DNA of 18,337 nt from an uncultured Clostridia bacterium (GTDB taxonomy: Bacteria > Bacillota > Clostridia > Christensenellales > CAG-138), in NCBI GenBank assembly GCA_937900325.1, contig CALCEX010000202.1:1-18337 (forward strand). The letters run 5' to 3'. Within the stretch, counting starts at the first letter, position 1. Every line of letters starts with the position of its first letter. Under the pieces are notes generated by a model, which saw only the letters and a program-made list of their open reading frames with translations, did no database searches and was not told the origin of the DNA. Both the position numbers and the translations under genes were made by a program. Below, piece by piece: positions 6,862-13,937 of the stretch.

Positions 6862-8220
6862 ATGAAAAGCAATGACAAAAAAAGCGTTTTGATCATATCC
6901 TGCGCCGCCCTGCTTGCGCTGGCGGTATGGTTTGTATACTGGTGCGTCTCCGCGCGTTACGCGCTGCTGCCCATGCTGTATGCTTCGCTGTCTGCGGCTC
7001 TGTTCGGCCTTTGCCTTCTCAGGCTGATACCCTCCGCCCTCTCCTTTGAGGAGCCCCCCGCCCCCGAGGCGTCCCTCCGGAATTCCCGCAGGGACAGGCG
7101 GCATCCTTGGGCCGCCATAGCCTTCCGGGTGATATTGCTGCATATCGCGCTCTATATAATAGCCTATCTTTTTGACCTTATCAGAAACGGCTATTCCGGC
7201 GGCGTTCTGGATACCCTGCGGCGTCTTTGGCTGCGCACCGATTCGCCCAGCTATCTGGGCATTGCGAAAAACTGGTATGTGACCGAGGGAGACGCGAGGT
7301 TCCATATAGTTTTCTTCCCTCTTTATCCCATACTGATAAAAATATTCTCCCTTTTCACCGGCGGCTTCTTCGGCTCCGCCATGCTTGTAACGACCCTCTG
7401 TGCCATAGGCTCCGCCATTGCGGCCTATGAGCTTTTCGCGCTGGATAACGACAGGAGCACCGCCCTTTTCGCGACAACCCTGCTTTGCCTTTTCCCGGGC
7501 AGCATATTCCTGCTCGCCCCCATGACGGAAAGCCTTTTCCTTTTGACGAGCCTCCTCTGCATATATATGTGCCGCAAAAAGAGATACCTGCTCAGCGGCC
7601 TTTTCGGCTGCCTCGCGGCCCTCTCCCGCTCCGTGGGCATACTGCTCATGCTTCCGGTATTCATGGAGGCCGCATACGATTATTTCGGCGGGGCGGCGCT
7701 CAACAGGAAGGCTGTCGTCAGCCGCCTTGCGGGCTGCTTTACGATAGCCCTGGGAACGGCCCTCTATCTCGTCATAAACAAGGCCGTAACGGGCAGCTTT
7801 TTCACCTTCATGCGATACCAGCGCGAGCACTGGAGCCAGGGCCTCGGCCCCTTCTTCGGCACCGCCGCGTATCAGCTCCAGTATTTCCTCTCCTCGCTGC
7901 ATACGGGGGAGGCGGCCCTGGGGCTTACGCTTTTCCTGCCGAACCTCCTATGCTGCCTCGCGGGCCTTGTAATACTCGCGCTTTCCGCCGGTAAGCTCCG
8001 CCCCTCCTACGCCGCCTACGGCCTCCTTTACTACGCGGTGACTTCGGGCTGCACATGGCTTTTAAGCGGCCCCAGGTATCTCGCGGTATGCTTCCCCCTT
8101 GCCGCCGGGCTTTGCGCCCTGGTGAAGGGGCGCCTTGAGCGCCGGCTGCTGGCTCTTGTGTCCCTGGTCATGATGCTCATGTATATGTGGGCCTATGTAT
8201 TGGGTTACAGCGTATATTAA
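6862..8220 (+). CDS. PIG-V-like integral membrane mannosyltransferase (GT-C fold)
   Basis: The 452-residue protein has about ten or more hydrophobic segments. An early extracytoplasmic loop contains LRTDSPSYLGIAKNWY, which places an Asp near Tyr as in PIG-V-type GT-C glycosyltransferases, and FHIVFFPLYPILIK follows. Members transfer a mannose-like sugar from a lipid-linked donor to an extracellular acceptor; the acceptor here is unknown. The start at 6862 (MKSNDKK before the first membrane segment) is preferred over a TTG at 6772, because a perfect -10 lies between them. No Shine-Dalgarno site precedes the ATG. The TAA overlaps the convergent spoIID stop in TTAA (8217-8220). Confidence 0.72.
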   Translation: MKSNDKKSVLIISCAALLALAVWFVYWCVSARYALLPMLYASLSAALFGLCLLRLIPSALSFEEPPAPEASLRNSRRDRRHPWAAIAFRVILLHIALYIIAYLFDLIRNGYSGGVLDTLRRLWLRTDSPSYLGIAKNWYVTEGDARFHIVFFPLYPILIKIFSLFTGGFFGSAMLVTTLCAIGSAIAAYELFALDNDRSTALFATTLLCLFPGSIFLLAPMTESLFLLTSLLCIYMCRKKRYLLSGLFGCLAALSRSVGILLMLPVFMEAAYDYFGGAALNRKAVVSRLAGCFTIALGTALYLVINKAVTGSFFTFMRYQREHWSQGLGPFFGTAAYQLQYFLSSLHTGEAALGLTLFLPNLLCCLAGLVILALSAGKLRPSYAAYGLLYYAVTSGCTWLLSGPRYLAVCFPLAAGLCALVKGRLERRLLALVSLVMMLMYMWAYVLGYSVY

Positions 8221-9197
8221 GGCTCCGCCTTCTTAATTTCTATCCCCGTATAGTAGTGCCTGAGTATCTCCTCATACCCCGCTCCCTCCAGCGCCATGGC
8301 CCTTGCGCCGTATTGGCTCATGCCCACGCCGTGGCCGTAGCCCCTGGTGCGTATGGTCACTCCTTCGCCTATGGAGAGGGTAAAGTTTGCGCTGTTCAGC
8401 TCGAAAAGCCTGCGCAGCTCCCGTCCGCTTACCGTTATCTTATTCAGCCTCAGCTCCTTCACCCGCCCGCTTTCATAGCGCGACGCCACAGCGACCTGCT
8501 CGCCCAGCCTGTTCTTTTTCAGCCCGGCGGCGGGCCATTTTTCATTTACCCTGTCCGTGAACTCAGATAGGGACACGCTCACCTCGGCCGCATACTTCCC
8601 CGCCGTCTCCTCCCCCGGGCTATCCACCCCGATAAGATACGGCAGCGACGATGAAAACACGTTCTGCGCGTCCTCCGTCCTGCCCCCGGCGCAGGAGTGA
8701 TACAGCGCCTCTATGGGTTCCCCATCGTATGCGGCGTATTCGCCCTCCGTCTCATATACCGCCTGGCGCAGCTTATCCATATACCTGCCGGCGTCGCTGC
8801 CGAATTTTTCCCTTAGCTGCTCCGCGCTTTTGTAGCTCTGGCAGCAGCCGCTGCCGGTGCATATATCCGCCCCGCTGCACCCGCCGCCCCCGAAGGCCCT
8901 CATATGCTTTACCGCGTATGTTCGGGCGGCTACCGCCTGGGCCTTCAGCGCCTCCAGCGGAAAGGAGGCGGGCATCTCCGCCCCCACTACCCCTATGATG
9001 TATTCCTCAAGGGGCATTTCTTCTGTTTTGCCGCCCTCCCTGTCATAAAGGGATATGCTCAGCGCCTCCTTTGGCTTTTCCCTGGCCTGCCGGTATATGA
9101 TATAGCCCCGCGCCCCGCAAAGCAGCACCGTTGCGGCTATGGCGGCAAGGCACATGGCGCTCAGGCCCGGGCGATCATATCTGTCATATCTTCTCAT
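8217..9197 (-). CDS. spoIID: Stage II sporulation protein D (SpoIID)
   Basis: The 326-residue protein has one N-terminal membrane anchor (about 13-36) and a SpoIID/LytB domain. The signature MPLEEYIIGVVGAEMPASFP is followed by LEALKAQAVAARTYA, and the C-terminus has RGYGHGVGMSQYGARAMA with ILRHYYTGIEI. SpoIID is a lytic transglycosylase working with SpoIIP and SpoIIM during engulfment of the forespore, cutting glycan strands after SpoIIP removes the peptides. Several cysteines lie in CSGADICTGSGCC (about 107-119). The ATG at 9197 has no visible ribosome-binding site, and a SigE-like promoter ends just before it, so the message may be leaderless. The + strand gene converges on its end. Confidence 0.93.
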   Translation of the reverse strand: MRRYDRYDRPGLSAMCLAAIAATVLLCGARGYIIYRQAREKPKEALSISLYDREGGKTEEMPLEEYIIGVVGAEMPASFPLEALKAQAVAARTYAVKHMRAFGGGGCSGADICTGSGCCQSYKSAEQLREKFGSDAGRYMDKLRQAVYETEGEYAAYDGEPIEALYHSCAGGRTEDAQNVFSSSLPYLIGVDSPGEETAGKYAAEVSVSLSEFTDRVNEKWPAAGLKKNRLGEQVAVASRYESGRVKELRLNKITVSGRELRRLFELNSANFTLSIGEGVTIRTRGYGHGVGMSQYGARAMALEGAGYEEILRHYYTGIEIKKAEP

Positions 9198-9204
9198 GGC
9201 AATA

Positions 9205-9233
9205 TATCTATGCGGCGGGGCAAACTAAAATAC
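9205..9233 (-). promoter_or_regulatory. Candidate mother-cell SigE promoter of spoIID
   Basis: On the - strand GTATTTT (9233-9227), 14 bases, CATAGATA (9212-9205), resembling the SigE pattern (ATATT, 13-15 bases, CATACANT). spoIID belongs to the SigE regulon in Bacillus. The predicted start falls within a base or two of the ATG. Confidence 0.5.
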
Positions 9234-9234
9234 G

Positions 9235-9263
9235 TTGCGGCGGGGGCGTTTACGGTTTATAAT
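9235..9263 (+). promoter_or_regulatory. Sigma-A promoter of the nfeD-floA operon
   Basis: TTGCGG (9235-9240), 17 bases, perfect TATAAT (9258-9263), about 36 bases before the first gene's start. Its -35 abuts the back-to-back spoIID promoter. Confidence 0.75.
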
Positions 9264-9299
9264 TATATTGATCATTCACGGCGAATTCTGGAGGATATG

Positions 9300-10019
9300 A
9301 TGGCACAGGACAACCAAAAGCTTCGGGAGCTGCTTTCGCAATACATAGGCGACGTATACGCCGGGGCTTTGCAATATACCAACGACCCGGCCGCCGCCAA
9401 GGAGGTCACCCGCAGGGTGATGACGCTGCTAAAGCGCAGCCAGGAGGCCGGCCTTGCGGTGAACCCTTCCATGGCAAAGCGGCTCACCGAGGATTGCTGC
9501 CGGGAGCGGGAGTACTATGAAAACAGGAGGGCCACCTTCGTCAACGGCACCATCGCCGATATGCCGGATTTTGACACCGCGCTCTCCGAGATATCCCCTG
9601 CTGAGGTACGGGCCCGCGCCCGCAGCGAGGCGGAAACAAAGACGGCGGAGGCCCACGCCGCCATTCGCGCCGCAGAGGCCATTGGCGCAAAGGTGATAAC
9701 CTCAGAGCCCGCCCCCGCGCCCATGCGCGCCGCTCCCGTTGCGGCAGACCCGGACGAGCCGGAGGACGACGACGATTTCGGCGAATACGACGACGATGAC
9801 TACGGCTATGAGGAAGCCACGGAGAGGAAAAAGCCCAAGGGGAAAAAGGCCGGCGGCTTTTCCGCGTTCCTGCTGGCCGTCATGGTGCTGCTGCTGCTGT
9901 TCCTTCTGACGTGCCTTGTGGTAATGCTCATGAAGTGCGGCATAATACCCGGCGCGGACAGCGGCTTTGCCCGCGGCTTTGCCGTATGGTTCAACGCCCA
10001 CCTTTTCCCGCTGTTTTAA
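9300..10019 (+). CDS. Unknown single-span membrane protein with a sigma-region-2-like N-terminus
   Basis: A 239-residue protein of unknown function. Residues 8-44 (LRELLSQYIGDVYAGALQY, then TNDPAAAKEVTRRVMTLL) resemble the first helices of ECF sigma region 2, where a Y..LY..A...TGD..AA.D..Q..F pattern is usual. No region 4 or DNA-binding part is seen. Residues about 100-130 are a charged, Ala-rich helical stretch. Residues 149-172 are extremely acidic (runs of Asp), then KKPKGKK and one membrane helix (187-212, with LLAVMVLLLLFLL). GGAGG at 9290-9294 fits the ATG at 9300 better than the one at 9297. It heads the operon with nfeD and floA; a role in membrane signalling is a guess from layout only. 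Confidence 0.7.
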   Translation: MAQDNQKLRELLSQYIGDVYAGALQYTNDPAAAKEVTRRVMTLLKRSQEAGLAVNPSMAKRLTEDCCREREYYENRRATFVNGTIADMPDFDTALSEISPAEVRARARSEAETKTAEAHAAIRAAEAIGAKVITSEPAPAPMRAAPVAADPDEPEDDDDFGEYDDDDYGYEEATERKKPKGKKAGGFSAFLLAVMVLLLLFLLTCLVVMLMKCGIIPGADSGFARGFAVWFNAHLFPLF

Positions 10020-10040
10020 ACAGTTGTTTACAATTCCATA

Positions 10041-10120
10041 CGGGTTTTGCCGCCCGGGAGCGTATGCGTGAGGCAAAACCTGAAAGAAACCCGCAAAGGT
10101 GGCATCTGCCCACTTTTTCG
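10041..10120 (+). repeat. Two-stem palindromic repeat, copy 1 (before nfeD)
   Basis: CGGGTTTTGCCGCCCGGG (10041-10058) and AGGCAAAACC (10071-10080) form a 9-bp stem (GGTTTTGCC/GGCAAAACC). A weaker stem in AAAGGTGGCATCTGCCCACTT follows. The same blocks, including AACCCGCAAA and CACTTTTTCG, occur in the same order at 12540-12623. Confidence 0.8.
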
Positions 10121-10143
10121 GAATATACAGGAGGTGAATCAGA

Positions 10144-10650
10144 ATGGATCCCATAATGGATTATATCATGGGCTGGAGCGCTCCCGCCCTCATCTGCCTC
10201 GTATTGGGGCTTATACTCATGGTCTGCGAAATGTTTACCCCCGGAATGGGCCTCCCCGGACTCATAGGCGGGCTGTGCCTGCTGGGCGCAATAGTGCTCA
10301 GGGCGGATTCCCTTACCACGGCGCTCATAACCCTCATACTCATACTGCTTCCTTTAATGATCGCCGCCGGAATAATATTCCGCTCCTTTTCCGGGGGCGT
10401 GCTGTCCCGCTCCAGAATAGTGCTGAAGGATTCCATAAACGGGGAATCCACCTCCCTCGGAGATAAGAAAGCGCAGGGCCTCATAGGGCTGGAGGGCGAA
10501 TGCGCTACCGACCTCAGGCCGGTGGGCGTAGGCGAGTTTTCCGGCAGAAGGCTGGATATAGTAAGCGAGGGCGGCTTCATACAGAAGGGCGCAAGGGTAA
10601 GGATCACCGCCATAGACGGCGTAAGGATAATGGTAAAAGAGATACGGTAA
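10144..10650 (+). CDS. NfeD-like membrane protein
   Basis: The 168-residue protein has three N-terminal membrane segments (about 12-30, 33-48 and 57-78) with EMFTPGMGLPGLIGG between the first two. A C-terminal soluble domain of OB fold follows (about 108-168, with GLIGLEGECATDLRPVG ending in GARVRITAIDGVRIMVKEI). This is the short NfeD type, which accompanies flotillin/stomatin proteins and is thought to act with them in membrane organisation. floA lies two genes downstream, as in the Bacillus yqeZ-floA-yqfB cluster. AGGAGGTG upstream is a strong ribosome site; the 124-base gap before it is mostly the repeat copy 1. Confidence 0.88.
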   Translation: MDPIMDYIMGWSAPALICLVLGLILMVCEMFTPGMGLPGLIGGLCLLGAIVLRADSLTTALITLILILLPLMIAAGIIFRSFSGGVLSRSRIVLKDSINGESTSLGDKKAQGLIGLEGECATDLRPVGVGEFSGRRLDIVSEGGFIQKGARVRITAIDGVRIMVKEIR

Positions 10651-10651
10651 T

Positions 10652-10900
10652 ATGGGCTACAAATTCTGCAAAAAGTGCGGCACCCTCTATAACGATTCCG
10701 ACGGCGAATGCCCCCGCTGCGCCGATAAAACGCTTACCGACGAGGGCATGCGGGACGCCGTATACGACAACCGCATGAGCGAGGAGGAGATCAAAAAAAA
10801 GCGCAGGGCGGACTGGAAGCGCCTTATTATAGGCGTGCCGGCGTTTATCGCCTTCATCTACCTGGTATTTTTCCTCTATGAGCTCATAGCGGTAAAATAA
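10652..10900 (+). CDS. Small zinc-ribbon membrane protein
   Basis: The 82-residue protein begins with a zinc ribbon (Cys6, Cys9, Cys20, Cys23 in FCKKCG...CPRC). A charged linker (EEEIKKKRRADWKR) and one membrane helix (about 58-77, with LIIGVPAFIAFIYLVFF) follow. It starts one base after the nfeD stop, so the two are translationally coupled. No specific function is known to me; its place between nfeD and floA suggests the same membrane system. Confidence 0.8.
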   Translation: MGYKFCKKCGTLYNDSDGECPRCADKTLTDEGMRDAVYDNRMSEEEIKKKRRADWKRLIIGVPAFIAFIYLVFFLYELIAVK

Positions 10901-10940
10901 AACAAAAAAACAGTATTCTAAAAAAAGGAGAAAAAAGCAA

Positions 10941-11912
10941 ATGGAATTCCTCGCTCCCCTTTTCATTATCGTAGTCATAATAGTGTTCCTCGCCATATTC
11001 TTCAGCTTTGTTCCCATAGGGCTGTGGATATCCGCAACCGCCTCCGGGCTGAAGGTAGGCGTAGGCCAGCTCGTGGCCATGCGCATAAGGAAGGTCGTCC
11101 CCTCCCGCATAATCAACCCCGCCATAAAATCCACCAAGGCGGGCATGAGCCTCTCCCTCAACAAGCTTGAGGCGCACTACCTCGCGGGCGGCAACGTTGA
11201 CAGGGTAGTAAACGCGCTCATCGCCGCGCAGCGCGCCGGCATACCCCTCGATTTTGAGCGCGCCTGCGCAATAGACCTTGCCGGCCGCGATGTGCTCAAC
11301 GCGGTACAGATGAGCGTCAACCCCAAGGTCATAGAGACCCCCGTAATAGCGGCCATAGCCAAGGACGGCATCGAGCTCAGGGCCAAGGCCCGGGTCACCG
11401 TCCGCGCCAATATAGACCGGCTGGTAGGCGGCGCGGGCGAGGAGACCATCATAGCCCGTATAGGCGAAGGCATAGTCACCACCGTCGGCTCCTCCCAGAG
11501 CCACAAGGACGTGCTGGAAAACCCTGACCTCATATCCCAGACAGTGCTCAACAAGGGCCTTGACGCAGGCACAGCCTTTGAAATACTTTCCATAGACATA
11601 GCGGATGTAGACGTGGGCCGCAACGTGGGCGCTCAGCTCCAGATAGACCAGGCCGAGGCGGATAAGCGCATAGCCCAGGCCAAGGCCGAGGAGCGCCGCG
11701 CCATGGCGGTAGCCCAGGAGCAGGAGAACAAGGCGGAGGTACAGGGCATGCGCGCCCGCGTCATCGAGGCCGAGGCAGAGGTTCCCCGGGCTATTGCCGC
11801 CGCCTTCCGCGAGGGCAAGCTGGGCGTCATGGATTACTACAATATGCAGAACGTGATCTCCGACACCCATATGCGGGACGCCATAGCGGGCGACACCGCC
11901 AAGAACTCCTGA
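10941..11912 (+). CDS. floA: Flotillin-like protein FloA
   Basis: The 323-residue protein has an N-terminal membrane hairpin (about 4-30), an SPFH/band-7 domain (about 30-200, with GVGQLVAMRIRKV and FERACAIDLAGRDVLNAVQM) and an Ala/Glu-rich coiled coil (about 235-290). Length and sequence fit FloA of Firmicutes (about 330 residues). FloA forms oligomers organising functional membrane microdomains and works with NfeD proteins. AGGAG lies ten bases before the ATG. Isoleucine is often coded by ATA, unlike prdA. Confidence 0.94.
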   Translation: MEFLAPLFIIVVIIVFLAIFFSFVPIGLWISATASGLKVGVGQLVAMRIRKVVPSRIINPAIKSTKAGMSLSLNKLEAHYLAGGNVDRVVNALIAAQRAGIPLDFERACAIDLAGRDVLNAVQMSVNPKVIETPVIAAIAKDGIELRAKARVTVRANIDRLVGGAGEETIIARIGEGIVTTVGSSQSHKDVLENPDLISQTVLNKGLDAGTAFEILSIDIADVDVGRNVGAQLQIDQAEADKRIAQAKAEERRAMAVAQEQENKAEVQGMRARVIEAEAEVPRAIAAAFREGKLGVMDYYNMQNVISDTHMRDAIAGDTAKNS

Positions 11913-11949
11913 TGAACGAGCCATATTCCAGGGCGAAGGAGGTGCGGCC

Positions 11950-12387
11950 ATGAGCGGCCTGATATTTTTGGCGATAATGTTTTACGCCCTATCCTACATT
12001 TCCGATAAAAACAAGGCTAAACGCGCCCAGCGCGGCGGCGATGCCCAGGCGCGGCCGCAGGCCCGGGTATCCCCGCAGCAGGAGGACGATGCTGAGCTAT
12101 CCACCCATGACGGGCCGGAGGCCTTCCGCCCGGCGGCGCCCTTCAGCGAGGCTTCTTCCGGCAGCATGAACTATGTTTCCACAGAGGGGGAAGGCACCGA
12201 GAGCGTGGAATGCAGCCTGACCGGCCATAACCACCCCGATCCTCACGCCGAGGCCCTGGATGCCGAGACCCATTTACCGGCGGCGCCCATCTCCCACCCA
12301 TTCCTCTCCGCAGCAGATCGCGACGCCTGCAAGCGCGCAGTCATATATGCGGAAATACTGGGCAAGCCCAGGGCGCTGCGCAGATAG
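11950..12387 (+). CDS. Unknown membrane-anchored protein following floA
   Basis: The 145-residue protein has an N-terminal hydrophobic segment (3-18, LIFLAIMFYALSYI). A long, low-complexity hydrophilic middle rich in Pro, Ala, Glu and Gln follows. The short basic C-terminal motif DACKRAVIYAEILGKPRALRR looks like the only structured and probably conserved part. A strong AAGGAGGTG site precedes the ATG. As last gene of the floA operon it occupies the position of yqfB in Bacillus, but I see no similarity to base a name on. Confidence 0.7.
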   Translation: MSGLIFLAIMFYALSYISDKNKAKRAQRGGDAQARPQARVSPQQEDDAELSTHDGPEAFRPAAPFSEASSGSMNYVSTEGEGTESVECSLTGHNHPDPHAEALDAETHLPAAPISHPFLSAADRDACKRAVIYAEILGKPRALRR

Positions 12388-12403
12388 ACCAAAAAAGCAT
12401 CAG

Positions 12404-12430
12404 GGGAACGGCAAAGCCGTTCCTTTAAAT
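12404..12430 (+). terminator. Terminator of the floA operon
   Basis: GGAACGGC (12405-12412), AAA, GCCGTTCC (12416-12423) followed by TTTAAAT. The 8-bp stem is perfect but the T-run is short, so termination may be partial. Confidence 0.65.
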
Positions 12431-12452
12431 CTGCCGGAAAATCTTGGGGTTG

Positions 12453-12531
12453 TTAAGGGGCCGCAGCCCCTTAAGCTGATTCCGGCTTTGACGACATGTG
12501 CGTCAAAACGGATGAAAACCAAAGGGTTTTC
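12453..12531. repeat. Three consecutive short hairpins
   Basis: TTAAGGGGC/GCCCCTTAA (12453-12474, loop CGCA), TTTGACG/CGTCAAA (12487-12507) and GAAAACC/GGTTTTC (12514-12531) are perfect stems in a row. None has a clear T-run. They fill the space between the floA-operon terminator and repeat copy 2. Confidence 0.7.
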
Positions 12532-12538
12532 GTACTTT

Positions 12539-12624
12539 GCGGGTTTTGCCGCCCGGGGCCGCCTCCTTTATGCCCCAGGCAAAACCCGCAAAAACTCGAA
12601 AAAGTGGTCTTGCCACTTTTTCGA
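12539..12624. repeat. Two-stem palindromic repeat, copy 2 (between floA operon and prdB)
   Basis: Stem 1 is a perfect 12 bp (12539-12550 with 12578-12589, GCGGGTTTTGCC). Stem 2 is a perfect 12 bp (12596-12607 with 12613-12624, TCGAAAAAGTGG). The first 18 bases of the shared core (12540-12557) are identical to copy 1 at 10041-10058, and later blocks match in order. Confidence 0.8.
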
Positions 12625-12628
12625 CAAG

Positions 12629-12658
12629 ATAAAAAAGAGGCCCCAGGGGGCCTCCTTT
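12629..12658 (-). terminator. Terminator of the prd operon (after prdB)
   Basis: On the - strand GAGGCCC/GGGCCTC forms a strong stem (12637-12654) followed by TTTTTTATC. It lies 25-30 bases past the prdB stop; a T-run on the + side makes it usable in both directions. Confidence 0.85.
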
Positions 12659-12683
12659 TTTATTCTTATTGTTCCCTTTGGAA

Positions 12684-13409
12684 TTAGACCTTGGCCTGAT
12701 ACTCGAAGGGAAGGGGTACTACGGTGCCGGGAGTGGTGATCTTTTCCAGCTGCTCCAATGTGGCCTTGACTATTGCGGTCTGCTGCTCAACATTGTTGGG
12801 AGCGCCGGCGTTTGCGCCCATGGGGACCAGGGGAGCAACGGCACGGGGGGTACCGGTCTGCTTAACAACGGGGGGCAGAGCGGCGATGATGATGGTGGGG
12901 ATGCCTGCGGCTTCGATTGCTCTCTGCACAAGAACTGCAGAGCGGTGGCAGGTGCCTCAGCCAGCGGTCATCAAGACGCCGTCTACGTTTTCTTCTTTGA
13001 GGCGCTTGGCTATCGCGGGGCCGGTCTCATGGGTGAACTTTTCAATGTTGCCGCCGCCGCCCATAAAGCCTATATGAACGGGAGCTACGCCCTTGATGAA
13101 GCCTTCCTTGGCAAGCTCATGGAGCCTGTCGATGGGGAACATGCAGTTGATGTCCTTATTGACGTCGCTGTTATCATAGCCGCCATGGGAAACCATCAGA
13201 TCGCTGGAAGGGGTGCTGTCGTAGATCTCGCGCCAGGTGAAGTCGCCGGCCAGATTGAAGCGCTTATCCTCTTTGCGATGTACGCCTGCTGCGGTAGCGA
13301 GAGCTATTACCATCTCGTTCAGGGGCTTGGTTACAGGCGCCCATACTGGCGGAGGCGTAACGGGAACGAAAATTTCGGACTGTAGTCCCTTAACAACTGT
13401 TAAGTTCAT
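12684..13409 (-). CDS. prdB: D-proline reductase subunit PrdB, selenoprotein (TGA at 12957-12959 read as Sec151)
   Basis: The gene is one frame interrupted by an in-frame TGA. Before it the protein reads NVDGVLMTAG, after it GTCHRSAVLVQRAIEAAG; the joined U-G-T-C site is that of PrdB. The Sec attacks D-proline bound to the pyruvoyl group of PrdA and opens the ring to 5-aminovalerate. Total length 241 with Sec at 151 fits known PrdB. Other family landmarks are VSHGGYDN (73-80) and HIGFMGGGGNIEKF (112-125). The ATG at 13409 has AGGAGG six bases upstream; an earlier start eight codons back lacks one. The SECIS-like hairpin follows the TGA and selC lies upstream of the operon. A gene caller will split this into two pieces ending and starting near 12957. 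Confidence 0.95.
12922..12942 (-). promoter_or_regulatory. SECIS-like hairpin in prdB
   Basis: On the - strand, 14 bases after the TGA, CTCTGCA and TGCAGAG form a perfect 7-bp stem around the loop GTTCTTG. Distance, size and a G-U at the start of the loop fit bacterial SECIS elements bound by SelB. Confidence 0.8.
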
Positions 13410-13429
13410 TTTTATCCTCCTATTAAAAT

Positions 13430-13933
13430 TCAATTATCTTTTTTGGCCTGCATTTCTGCCTGCCTTCTGATGTACATATCGTGATTGCTTACGTATTTTT
13501 TGTTTGGCTCGGCGCTGAGCTGCCTCGGGGCGCTCATCGTCCATGCCACAGGCTGATCATTCTTTATCTCGTAATCTGTAAGGAACATTCGCATGGGGAA
13601 TCGGAATCCACCCGGGCAGTTTGTGAGTTGCAAACCCGTGGCCCCGTCCTGAACGTCCTTTACCCTGCCCTCCATCACAAAGGTCTCGTCCTCTGCGACG
13701 TGGGTTATCTCGGGGTATTGCACGGGGGCTGCCACAGGCCCGAGCTGTTCCGGAAAACTCATGTTCCAGCCAAACTCCTGGCCGATCACCAACGGATGCT
13801 CGTGGAGCAGCATCCATTGCGGTATCTCAAGATACCCGAGGCGCCCTTTAAGGTCTATGGCGGCGGAGCCGTCCTCCCTTATCTCCACAAGAACGCCTTC
13901 CATATAAATGATCTTATCGCCGAACTTAAGCAT
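13430..13933 (-). CDS. prd-cluster accessory protein (CBO2463/CBO2479-domain type)
   Basis: The 167-residue soluble protein starts with a small beta-rich domain (MLKFGDKIIYMEGVLVEI, then SAAIDLKGRLGYLEIP). The middle contains TFVMEGRVKDVQDGATGLQL and the end is basic (about 140-167). Its place between prdA and prdB recalls the small conserved protein found in clostridial proline reductase loci, named after Clostridium botulinum CBO2463/CBO2479; that link is from memory and position. The function is unknown; assembly or maturation of the PrdA/PrdB complex would fit (inference). It starts four bases after prdA and ends 20 bases before prdB. Its ribosome site is weak, suggesting coupling to prdA. 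Confidence 0.65.
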   Translation of the reverse strand: MLKFGDKIIYMEGVLVEIREDGSAAIDLKGRLGYLEIPQWMLLHEHPLVIGQEFGWNMSFPEQLGPVAAPVQYPEITHVAEDETFVMEGRVKDVQDGATGLQLTNCPGGFRFPMRMFLTDYEIKNDQPVAWTMSAPRQLSAEPNKKYVSNHDMYIRRQAEMQAKKDN

Positions 13934-13937
13934 ATCT

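Noticed and set aside
6856..7902. Long - strand open frame opposite the mannosyltransferase
   Set aside because: Low-complexity Glu/Gly/Ala-rich shadow; the + frame shows membrane segments and the family motif.
10884..11951. Long - strand open frame opposite floA
   Set aside because: Shadow of floA; Gly/Tyr/Ala-rich without motifs.
12957..12959. prdB as a pseudogene with a nonsense mutation
   Set aside because: The TGA is at the known Sec position, homology continues unbroken after it, a SECIS-like hairpin follows and selC is nearby.
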